Positions 16,534-23,436 of a stretch of DNA of 37,585 bases are shown piece by piece. The notes below the pieces were generated by a model that ran no database searches, was not told the DNA's origin, and saw only the letters and a list, made by a program, of their open reading frames with translations. Made by a program: the position numbers and the translations under genes. This DNA comes from Anaerolineae bacterium (GTDB lineage: Bacteria; Chloroflexota; Anaerolineae; Anaerolineales; E44-bin32), in assembly GCA_011174825.1 (NCBI GenBank), contig DUEZ01000089.1, positions 1-37,585 of the forward strand, given 5' to 3'. Within the stretch, counting starts at the first letter, position 1, and every line of letters begins with the position of its first letter.

Positions 16534-17454
16534 TTAATTGACCTGGAAGGTCGTGTCCCCCTTTACAAAATAATCGCGTATCTGCGTTGCTGCTGCGATA
16601 CCGGCGTTGATATTTGCCTCTGCTGTTTGGGCACCCATTTTCTTTGGTGTGAAGAAAAATCTGCCGGGATACTTTTCCTCGATCACATCTTTACAATCGG
16701 GAGCGACATCAGTGATGTAAGCGAAATCCTCTCGATCTTCAAACATCCTTAACAAATCGTCTTCGTCAATGATCTCTTTTCGGGCGGGGTTAACCAGGAT
16801 TGCAGGCACGGGCATTTTTGAAAGTAGTTCATAGTTGATCGATTTCTTGGTTTGGTCATTTGCAGGGATGTTTAATGAAACGTAATGACAGGTGCTGTAA
16901 AGCGCTTCAGCTGAACCCACGAAAATCATGTCGTCCTTTTCACCAACTTCCTCCGGATGTGTGGGCCGATAAACATAAACCTGCATTCCAAATCCTTGTG
17001 CAATGCTGGCTATGCGTTTTCCAACATTACCAAAAGCATGAATGCCCAGGTTTTTCCCCTTTAACTCGGTGCCAGCTTTACCACTGTAAAAACCTCTCGC
17101 AAGGTAGACCATCATTCCAAAGGCGAGTTCCGCTACCGCGTTCGAATTTTGTCCTGGCGTGTTCATAGCCACGATGCCTTTTTCTGTAGCCGCTTCGAGA
17201 TCGATGTTGTCATAACCTGCGCCAGCACGAACGATGATCTTAAGATTGTCGGCTGCTTCAATGACCTCTCGGGTGGCTTTATCGCTTCGAATGATCAAAG
17301 CGTCTACATCTTTTACAGCGTCAATGAATTCCGACTTATCAGCATATTTTTCAAGAAGCTTAAAATCGTAGCCCGCCTCGCTTACAATCTTCTTAATACC
17401 TTCAACCGCCACAGGAGTAAACGGTTTTTCAGTTGCGACTAATACGGTTGTCAT
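16534..17454 (-). CDS. serA: D-3-phosphoglycerate dehydrogenase, short Lys-type
   Basis: 306 residues, lacking the C-terminal ACT domain of the E. coli enzyme. It oxidises 3-phosphoglycerate to 3-phosphohydroxypyruvate with NAD, the first step of serine synthesis. The substrate domain has IIVRAGAGYDNID, the Rossmann loop reads IHAFGNVGKRIA (Ala in place of the first Gly of GxGxxG), and LVNPARKEIIDE carries the active-site Arg. The C-terminal catalytic His of most PGDHs is replaced in TPKKMGAQTAEAN by Lys (271 or 272). This is the form I recall from Bacteroides and from the Lys-type enzyme of Entamoeba. SD AAAGGGG before the ATG. serC lies upstream, separated by an 18-bp hairpin; DUF1015 is 54 bases downstream. 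No ACT domain, so no serine feedback through that route. Confidence 0.93.
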   Translation of the reverse strand: MTTVLVATEKPFTPVAVEGIKKIVSEAGYDFKLLEKYADKSEFIDAVKDVDALIIRSDKATREVIEAADNLKIIVRAGAGYDNIDLEAATEKGIVAMNTPGQNSNAVAELAFGMMVYLARGFYSGKAGTELKGKNLGIHAFGNVGKRIASIAQGFGMQVYVYRPTHPEEVGEKDDMIFVGSAEALYSTCHYVSLNIPANDQTKKSINYELLSKMPVPAILVNPARKEIIDEDDLLRMFEDREDFAYITDVAPDCKDVIEEKYPGRFFFTPKKMGAQTAEANINAGIAAATQIRDYFVKGDTTFQVN

Positions 17455-17485
17455 TGCCTCATCCCCTTTTAAGATGCTTGATGTT

Positions 17486-17525
17486 GAAGAAGAAACCAGG
17501 GAGCAGACTCCCTGGTTTCTTCTTC
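17486..17525 (-). terminator. 18-bp hairpin between serC and serA
   Basis: A perfect 18-bp inverted repeat (17486-17503 with 17508-17525) and a 4-base loop. The outer part of the stem is AAGAAGAAA/TTTCTTCTT, so on the minus strand the 3' arm is itself U-rich. It sits in the 77-base gap between the serC stop and the serA start and could reduce read-through into serA. Symmetric arms would also work on the plus strand. Confidence 0.75.
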
Positions 17526-17531
17526 GATTGG

Positions 17532-18602
17532 CTAGTGTTGTGCTTCAAACTCCTGCATACAGTCTACCAATGCTTGTACACTTTCGATTGGCAGGGCATT
17601 GTAGATGGATGCCCTGAAGCCCCCTACAGAACGATGGCCTTTAACCCCCACCATACCCTTTTGTGCTGCAAATTCCAGGAATTCACTCTCGAGGTGTTTG
17701 TATTCGTCCTCCAGTATGAAGCACACGTTCATCCGGGAGCGATCCTCTTTTACCGCAGGACCGACAAATAATTTGTTGCGATCCACCTCGTTGTAAAGCA
17801 GTTCAGCTTTCTTGATGTTCATTTTTTCAAGTTCCGGGACACCACCCAGGCTCTTAAACCACTTCAATGTTTGGAGAGCGCTGAACACATTCACGACCGG
17901 TGGTGTGTTATACATCGAGTCTTTTGAAATGTGGGTTCGGTAATCGATCATGGTGGGTATTTCGCGGTCCACCTTCCCCAAGATATCTTCTTTGACGATC
18001 ACAAATGTCGCACCCGCCGGACCGACATTCTTTTGGTTCCCCCCGTAGATAATCCCATACTTCGATACGTCCAACCGACGACCGAAGATGTCCGAGGACA
18101 TATCTGCCACCAATGGAACATCAACATCATAATCCTCAAAGATAGCCGTCCCCTTGATGGTGTTGTTGGTTGTAATGTGGAAATAGTCTGCATCAGCGGG
18201 GACCTCATAATCCTTGGGGATGTAACTGAAGTCACGATCTGCAGACGAGGCTACCTCGATGACTTCACCGAAGAACTTTGCTTCTTTGATCGCTTTGGTG
18301 GCCCACGACCCGGTATTCAGATAAGCAGCTTTATTCTTCATCAGGTTGTATGGAATCATGAAGAACTGCGTACTTGCGCCGCCTCCCAGAAAAAGTACTG
18401 AATATCCTTCAGGAATCTCAAGCAATTCCGTAAACAACGCTTGAGTCTCGGCCATAATATCCTTGAATTCGTTGCTCCTGTGCGATAGCTCGATGATGGA
18501 TAGGCCTGTTCCACCATAGTCCTTCAAAGCTTCAATCGTCTTTTCAACGGTGAAGGGGGGCATAACTGCCGGACCCGGATTAAAATTATGCTTTTTCGTC
18601 AT
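17532..18602 (-). CDS. serC: Phosphoserine aminotransferase
   Basis: 356 residues from the ATG at 18602 with SD AAAGGA; upstream in-frame codons to 18680 lack support. A class V PLP enzyme converting 3-phosphohydroxypyruvate and glutamate to phosphoserine and 2-oxoglutarate; it can also serve in pyridoxal phosphate synthesis. Features: [11 protein letters not shown] at the start, [11 protein letters not shown] (phosphate-binding GGG), DMSSDIFGR, the PLP lysine K191 in [11 protein letters not shown], and [15 protein letters not shown] with the substrate Arg. Wording throughout resembles Bacteroidota SerC more than the Chloroflexota sequences I know. It heads the serC-serA-DUF1015 cassette and is divergent from the second fusion gene. 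Confidence 0.95.
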   Translation of the reverse strand: MTKKHNFNPGPAVMPPFTVEKTIEALKDYGGTGLSIIELSHRSNEFKDIMAETQALFTELLEIPEGYSVLFLGGGASTQFFMIPYNLMKNKAAYLNTGSWATKAIKEAKFFGEVIEVASSADRDFSYIPKDYEVPADADYFHITTNNTIKGTAIFEDYDVDVPLVADMSSDIFGRRLDVSKYGIIYGGNQKNVGPAGATFVIVKEDILGKVDREIPTMIDYRTHISKDSMYNTPPVVNVFSALQTLKWFKSLGGVPELEKMNIKKAELLYNEVDRNKLFVGPAVKEDRSRMNVCFILEDEYKHLESEFLEFAAQKGMVGVKGHRSVGGFRASIYNALPIESVQALVDCMQEFEAQH

Positions 18603-18712
18603 GGTTTTATCCTTTGAATAGATATGTATTCGGTTGATAGAAAGTATTTTGTGAGTGTGGTCGTCACGGTTCTGGGTCAATCTACTGGTTTATGTTGGTG
18701 TGACTTAAAAAT

Positions 18713-18718
18713 ATTATA
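18713..18718 (-). promoter_or_regulatory. Putative -10 element of serC
   Basis: A perfect TATAAT on the minus strand, 111 bases upstream of the serC ATG. The -35 region (TTTCTT at a 17-base spacing) is poor, so an activator may be needed. It is divergent from the leader of the second fusion gene. Confidence 0.4.
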
Positions 18719-18761
18719 CTAGGGACTGACTTTTAAAGAAAAATGTACCGCGTATCTTTGA

Positions 18762-18865
18762 CCGACAAGCAGGAGAATCTCAGGCTGCGCGCTGGATCTG
18801 GCAAAATCCAAGAGCCAGGTTTCATCTATCTGCTTGCCGGGGATCTCAACGCCCAGACATTGAGA
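18762..18865 (+). promoter_or_regulatory. Structured leader upstream of the second SHMT-GcvT gene
   Basis: An 11-bp helix with one mismatch pairs CCGACAAGCAG (18762-18772) with CTGCTTGCCGG (18830-18840). It encloses 57 bases that can form a further arm (CTGGC 18798-18802 with GCCAG 18814-18818). A second hairpin follows (TCTCAA 18844-18849 with TTGAGA 18860-18865), ending 36 bases before the start codon. Long-range closure plus internal arms suggests a cis-acting RNA. I could not match it to the glycine, SAM, SAH or THF riboswitch consensus. No open frame of note. Confidence 0.45.
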
Positions 18866-18901
18866 GACCATTGCTTAGGGCTCGTTTGAGGAGTTAACCC
18901 A

Positions 18902-21900
18902 ATGCTATATCCCCAGTTCCAGATACCCCTTGAAGAGTTTGACCCGGATGTGCATGAGCTAATCCAGCTTGAAGCTGAAAGACAGAGGAGACGGATCATC
19001 CTGATCCCCAGTGAAAGTGCCGCGCCTCTCGCTGTCCGGGAGGCGTTAGGGTCAACCTTTCAAAACCTATATGCGGAGGGGTATCCCAACGAATACACTC
19101 GCTGGTTGAGTGAATCTGAGATCTTGGATTACAAGACACGATTAGCATTTTACCGACGTTATTCGGTCCCACGTTATTACAAAGGGGTCGAATACGCGGA
19201 TATAGCTGAAGTTCTTGCCCGCCGTCGATGTGCGCAAACTTTCGCCGCAAATGGGTTCAGCGCCGATGACATCTATGTCAATGTGCAAGCGCTGTCGGGT
19301 TCACCAGCGAATAACGCCGTATTTCATGCCTTATTGGAACCTGGGGATACGGTGTTGAGTATGGATTTGCTCCATGGCGGGCACCTCTCTCATGGTTCGC
19401 CCGCCAACCGCTCGGGCAAGTATTTCAACATCGTACATTACAGCATTGACCCACAAACAAAGCAGATTAATTATGAGACGCTTAGGGCGTTAGCGCTCGA
19501 ACATAAACCCAAGATGATTATTGGGGGCTATTCGTCGTATCCGTGGGCCGTGGATTGGGGTGAATTTCGCTCGATCGCCGACCTTGTAGGGGCCTATTTG
19601 CTTGCTGACATTGCCCATGTTGCCGGGTTGGTAGCTGGAGGCGCGTATCCCTCACCCATTGGATATGCCCATGTGACCACCTCTACAACACATAAATCGC
19701 TTTATGGTCCGCGCGGCGCGATCATCATGACCACCGATCCTGAGCTTTCTTTGTTAATTGATCAGGCAGTTTTCCCGGGTGAACAAGGAGGTCCACATGT
19801 CAATGTATTTGCTGCATTATGCCTGACCTTTAAATTTGCCCAGACGAAAGAGTTTAGGGCCCTGCAACACCAAATCGTGAGTAACTGCGTAGCTCTTGCA
19901 GGTGAATTGGAAACGCGTGGCTTTCGGATTGCCTATGGAGGTACAAACACACACTTGATGAACCTAGATTGTAAATCGGTGGTTGGACCTGATGGCACAC
20001 CGTTATCTGGCGATCAGGCTGCGCGCATCCTGGATCTTGTAGGGATTGTCGTTAACCGCAATACCCTTCCAGGCGATGAGACTGCGTACGAGGCTTCCGG
20101 CATTCGTATGGGCACCCCATGGATCACCCAACTCGGGTTTGGTGAAAAAGAAACGGCTATGCTGGCTGACATCATTGCTGATACCCTCCAAGCGACGATA
20201 CCCTGTTGTTGGCAAGGCATGGAACAAGAAGAACTCCGAGGTAAGGTAGATTTTGAGGTTTTGGAGAATTCGAAGCTTCGGGTGATCGATTTATGTGAGC
20301 AGGTTGGGATAGAACCTGAACCAAACCTTTCAGGCTATCCTCACTTCTATACGATCAATGACGCTTCAACAAGCAACGGCAACCGGACAGCTTTTGATAT
20401 CGGCGGGGATCGAGTCCGACCGTTCCTGAATTACGCTTTGACAAGTGACATAGAGGCGTTGACCCCTGGAGAAAGCCAGGCTACACGCCTGATCACTCCT
20501 CGAGGTGCCGTTGATGGAACACTGACCTGTGAATCCTCAACCATGTATCGAATCAGCGTTCCTGCGGAAGAGACCGCAATATCGGGAACCTGGCTGCGGG
20601 CGCTTTCAGATGGTTATGTCAGGATTGATGATGATATCCGAAGGAAATGTATAGGTCCGGTATGGATTCAGGAATCGAATACCGCCGCCGAACCAGTGGT
20701 GGATGGGAATCCGATTGGACAATGGAAACCGTTCTACATTGGGATTGGAAAAGGATCAGGAGAGGCTCTTCCAGGTTTCACCTGGGAAGAATCCGATGTC
20801 GTCAAGCCCAAACGCACCGCCCTCAATGAGACACATCGTGAGATAGGCGCAAAAATGGTTACTTTTGTCGGATGGGATATGCCAGTGTGGTATACGTCTG
20901 TTTATGACGAACATGTCGCTGTACGCGAGGCTGCTGGGCTTTTCGATGTCGCTCACATGGGTGTATTTCAAGTCGAAGGACCAGATGCGGCTGTGTTCTT
21001 GGACAGCGTTTGCGCAAATGACATATGTGGTAATGATGCACGTCGATTAAGGGTTGGCAGCTCTCTCTATACTCAGTTTCTCGACCCAGATGCGAATGTG
21101 ATTGACGATCTGTTGATCTACCGGCGAGGTGAAGAGAAATTCCTCTTGGTGGTCAACGCTGCCAATGACGAGAAGGACTGGGCTTGGTTAAACGCGGTGC
21201 GCGAGGGGCGCGTATGCGTCGATCATAACCGACCGTGGGCACTGACTTTTGGTCGTGGATGTACGTTGCGCAACATGCGGGATCCCAAACAGGGAGACGA
21301 AATGCTTGTAGACCTTGCATTGCAGGGTCCCCAGAGCCGCAACATACTCCTAGCATTAGGCTGTGACGAGAAGACTGCCGCACGTTTAAGAGATCTTCCC
21401 TGGGCTGGTTTGATGGAAGGTGTTTTTGGTGGGTTTGATCTGATCGTAAGCTGCACTGGCTACACAGGTGAGCGCGTGGCGTATGAGTTGTTCATCCATC
21501 CGGAGAAAAGCGTAGCGTTATGGCAGACACTGCTCGAAATGGGCGAGCCCTTCGGCCTAAAACCGGCCGGACTTGGCGCGCGCGACTCGTTACGAACTGA
21601 GGCGGGATTGCCGCTCCACGGACAAGAGATGGCCGGCGAGTTGGGCTTGGGGGTAGGGGATGCTGGCTTCGCTGGCTATGTTAAGACCTATAAGCCGTGG
21701 TTCATTGGGCGCTCGGCGTTCATGGATCAAGAATCCGCACGCAAATCCGAGGTAGCCCGTTTTCGCTTCAACGATAAGGGTGTCCGCATGGCACACTATG
21801 GCGATCCGGTCGTCGATCGTCGGGGTCGGGTGATCGGCGTTGTGACCTCCTGCGCCGTAGATCTTGATGGTTATCTGCTTGGGCAAGCACATCTCAAGCG

Positions 21901-22048
21901 GGAGTTTACGACTGAGGGCACGCCGATCGCGATCTTTCAAGGCGCTTCGAAGAAAGCAGGGATAGCACCGGCAGAGTTAAGCATTGGGGATCAAGTGGCC
22001 ATTCCCACTCCTGCTACGGTGCTTTCCCGTTTCCCGCCTAGGGATTGA
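18902..22048 (+). CDS. SHMT-GcvT fusion protein, copy 2
   Basis: 1048 residues; SD GAGGAG upstream. Same architecture as the gene at 12000: SHMT (1 to about 445, PLP lysine K265 in TTHKSLYGPRG, DIAHVAGL), a linking region with the degenerate GcvT-like part (VDGTL, Asp538 then Gly), and GcvT (from about 640; NVIDDL with Asp735-736, GYTGER, GLGARDSLRTEAGLPL). The two proteins look about two-thirds identical by eye, so the duplication is old, and differ by a 3-residue insertion (CGNDARRL) in the GcvT half. This copy is richer in GC than copy 1. It has a putative structured leader and is divergent from serC, so each copy may be regulated differently. No clear terminator; a nested inverted repeat (GGGGC...GCCCC) lies near 22093-22135. 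Confidence 0.92.
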   Translation: MLYPQFQIPLEEFDPDVHELIQLEAERQRRRIILIPSESAAPLAVREALGSTFQNLYAEGYPNEYTRWLSESEILDYKTRLAFYRRYSVPRYYKGVEYADIAEVLARRRCAQTFAANGFSADDIYVNVQALSGSPANNAVFHALLEPGDTVLSMDLLHGGHLSHGSPANRSGKYFNIVHYSIDPQTKQINYETLRALALEHKPKMIIGGYSSYPWAVDWGEFRSIADLVGAYLLADIAHVAGLVAGGAYPSPIGYAHVTTSTTHKSLYGPRGAIIMTTDPELSLLIDQAVFPGEQGGPHVNVFAALCLTFKFAQTKEFRALQHQIVSNCVALAGELETRGFRIAYGGTNTHLMNLDCKSVVGPDGTPLSGDQAARILDLVGIVVNRNTLPGDETAYEASGIRMGTPWITQLGFGEKETAMLADIIADTLQATIPCCWQGMEQEELRGKVDFEVLENSKLRVIDLCEQVGIEPEPNLSGYPHFYTINDASTSNGNRTAFDIGGDRVRPFLNYALTSDIEALTPGESQATRLITPRGAVDGTLTCESSTMYRISVPAEETAISGTWLRALSDGYVRIDDDIRRKCIGPVWIQESNTAAEPVVDGNPIGQWKPFYIGIGKGSGEALPGFTWEESDVVKPKRTALNETHREIGAKMVTFVGWDMPVWYTSVYDEHVAVREAAGLFDVAHMGVFQVEGPDAAVFLDSVCANDICGNDARRLRVGSSLYTQFLDPDANVIDDLLIYRRGEEKFLLVVNAANDEKDWAWLNAVREGRVCVDHNRPWALTFGRGCTLRNMRDPKQGDEMLVDLALQGPQSRNILLALGCDEKTAARLRDLPWAGLMEGVFGGFDLIVSCTGYTGERVAYELFIHPEKSVALWQTLLEMGEPFGLKPAGLGARDSLRTEAGLPLHGQEMAGELGLGVGDAGFAGYVKTYKPWFIGRSAFMDQESARKSEVARFRFNDKGVRMAHYGDPVVDRRGRVIGVVTSCAVDLDGYLLGQAHLKREFTTEGTPIAIFQGASKKAGIAPAELSIGDQVAIPTPATVLSRFPPRD

Positions 22049-22173
22049 CCTTTCATGAAGAAGACTGGGTAGTCCTACGAAGTGAGGGTGGAGGGGCGAA
22101 AAAGCTCAGAAGAGAGAGCTACGATGCCCCGCGCTGTGTGAGTGTGTGGGAAAAAGAGAGATTAAAAAATGAT

Positions 22174-22201
22174 CGGAGCCCTATTCTCGAATAGGGCTCC
22201 G
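22174..22201 (-). terminator. Rho-independent terminator of the orphan Flp pilin gene
   Basis: A 12-bp perfect stem (CGGAGCCCTATT and its complement) with a 4-base loop. On the minus strand it is followed by ATCATTTTTTAAT. It lies 36 bases after the pilin stop; a small 8-bp hairpin (GGAAGAAA/TTTCTTCC, 22208-22226) precedes it. Confidence 0.85.
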
Positions 22202-22236
22202 GCTAATGGAAGAAATTCTTTCTTCCAACGGCCCGC

Positions 22237-22383
22237 TTAAATATTGGAGACGATGTTGCTGAACACATTACCGATTGCAGGTCCAAGCAGAGCTAGAATC
22301 ACAATCACGACGACAGCAACCAAGACAAGGATCAAAGCATACTCTACAAGACCCTGACCACGCTCTTTCGGGGAGTACAACAT
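22237..22383 (-). CDS. Flp/Fap-type pilin, orphan copy
   Basis: 48 residues, starting MLYSPKERGQGLVEYALIL, then a single hydrophobic helix and a short tail ending IVSNI. The class III prepilin signature is present: cleavage expected after Gly9, giving mature QGLVEY with Glu5 and Tyr6. An exceptionally strong SD (AAAGGAGGTGAG) precedes the ATG, fitting a highly made structural subunit. It has its own terminator and lies 3 kb beyond the end of the Tad locus rather than inside it. It would be processed by a TadV-type peptidase not present here and assembled by the CpaF/TadB/TadC machinery encoded nearby. Confidence 0.88.
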   Translation of the reverse strand: MLYSPKERGQGLVEYALILVLVAVVVIVILALLGPAIGNVFSNIVSNI

Positions 22384-22553
22384 CTGATCTCACCTCCTTT
22401 CAACAGGGATAGCCTGGGCGCTAGAACTTACAGGCTTGTAACATCGAATTCAGAATATCATATGATCAAGCTGTTGCACCTTACAAACACCTTTCAATTC
22501 CTTACAGCGCCTTACAGGATGGAAACATTGGTAACCGTAGGGTATCTGGGATT

Positions 22554-22622
22554 AAGGGATAAGGGATTGGGGATCAGGGATCTGGACGTATATTTATCCT
22601 GATCCCCAATCCCTTATCCCTT
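22554..22622 (+). repeat. 25-bp perfect inverted repeat with 19-base spacer
   Basis: The left arm (22554-22578) and right arm (22598-22622) are exact reverse complements built from AAGGGAT and GGGATCAGG units. This is the first element of the second intergenic repeat cluster (22384-23134); the cluster holds no protein gene. Confidence 0.85.
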
Positions 22623-22645
22623 CGGCATTTCGAGTGAGTACTTGT

Positions 22646-22700
22646 GTAGGGGCGCACGGGCAGGGAAGATCACCCTGCATCTTCGACCGTACGCCCCTAC
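22646..22700 (-). repeat. 55-bp GTAGGGGC palindromic repeat, copy 2 (inverted)
   Basis: The reverse complement matches the element at 9213-9267 apart from about two bases near one end. Ends are GTAGGGGC/GCCCCTAC. Two copies 13 kb apart in opposite orientation identify it as a dispersed repeat rather than a one-off hairpin. Confidence 0.85.
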
Positions 22701-22735
22701 ATAGGCATTTTGAGTTTAGAGGAATGCACTCTCTC

Positions 22736-22840
22736 ATGTCATTCTGAGTGAGCGAAGCGAGCGAAGAATCCCTATGATGAGGCTGTTGAGGTTGGCGAAT
22801 CATAGGGATTTTATACGCCTAGCGACGCTCAGAATGACAC
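22736..22840 (+). repeat. GTCATTCTGAG-type palindromic repeat
   Basis: Begins ATGTCATTCTGAGTGAGCG and ends CGCTCAGAATGACAC. Inner arms GAATCCCTATGAT and ATCATAGGGATT pair. Same family as 9301 and 9481. Confidence 0.82.
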
Positions 22841-22848
22841 CTGCCCTC

Positions 22849-22952
22849 ATGTCATTCCGAGCGAGCCGTGCGAGCGAGGAATCCCTATGATGAAGCTTTT
22901 GAATTCTTCGCATCACAGGGATTCTTCGCGCCTTTCGGCGCTCAGAATGACG
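22849..22952 (+). repeat. GTCATTCCGAG-type palindromic repeat
   Basis: Directly follows the previous unit in the same orientation: begins CATGTCATTCCGAGCGAG, ends CGCTCAGAATGACG, with inner arms AATCCCTATGATG and CATCACAGGGATT. A further half unit (GCCATTCTGAGGAG) starts near 22962. Confidence 0.82.
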
Positions 22953-23021
22953 TATTCTCATAAGCCATTCTGAGGAGTATTCAAGCGTATCCAGCGTGAG
23001 TTTAGTAGCAGGTTTAGCGTA

Positions 23022-23047
23022 TAAGGGCGACCGGCCGGTCGTCCTTA
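23022..23047 (+). repeat. 26-bp palindrome around GACCGGCCGGTC
   Basis: TAAGGGCGACCGG is followed by CCGGTCGTCCTTA, an inverted repeat with a single G-T wobble. A third kind of palindromic element in the same gap. Confidence 0.75.
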
Positions 23048-23134
23048 CTTGTCTTGAACCAAACAGGGAAGGTGGAACCTAGGATCATGCTACTCGTAGG
23101 GTAGGGACAGGGGAGTCCAAAGAAGAATATATCG

Positions 23135-23266
23135 TTATGCGATCAACGATATCACCCATGAGGCGATCACGACCAATGCGATGATACCAAAGATGATTTG
23201 TTGGACGCTTATGCGACGCCTTTGGCGTCGTGAGAGCTGAGGTGACTTTTTACGCTTTGCTGCCAT
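23135..23266 (-). CDS. Small basic single-pass membrane protein (43 aa)
   Basis: 43 residues. The N-terminus is strongly basic (MAAKRKKSP, then RRQRRRIS) and is followed by one hydrophobic helix of about 20 residues (IIFGIIALVVIASWVISLIA) running to the C-terminus. This basic-tail-plus-helix plan is common among small Chloroflexota membrane proteins of unknown role. The basic end would stay in the cytoplasm. The SD is weak (GTGGGG). It could be a tail-anchored accessory subunit; no function can be assigned. It is supported by the clean topology and by sitting in a gap otherwise free of genes. Confidence 0.6.
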   Translation of the reverse strand: MAAKRKKSPQLSRRQRRRISVQQIIFGIIALVVIASWVISLIA

Positions 23267-23436
23267 CAATAACCCCACGCGGCATAATACCACGGGCGTA
23301 AGTGATCGTCCAGCGAGAATGTGGAGCTATTGTGGCGCGTTGGCAGCAATTTATGAGTGAAGAGGCTAACAGCTTCAAAGTTACTCACCAAAGTTTTTGT
23401 TGATTTGCATCTACTCTAAAGTGGTCAACAATACGG

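Noticed and set aside
18762-18865. Glycine, THF, SAH or T-box riboswitch upstream of the second fusion gene
   Set aside because: The conserved core sequences of these classes, as I know them, are not found; it is kept only as an unassigned structured leader.
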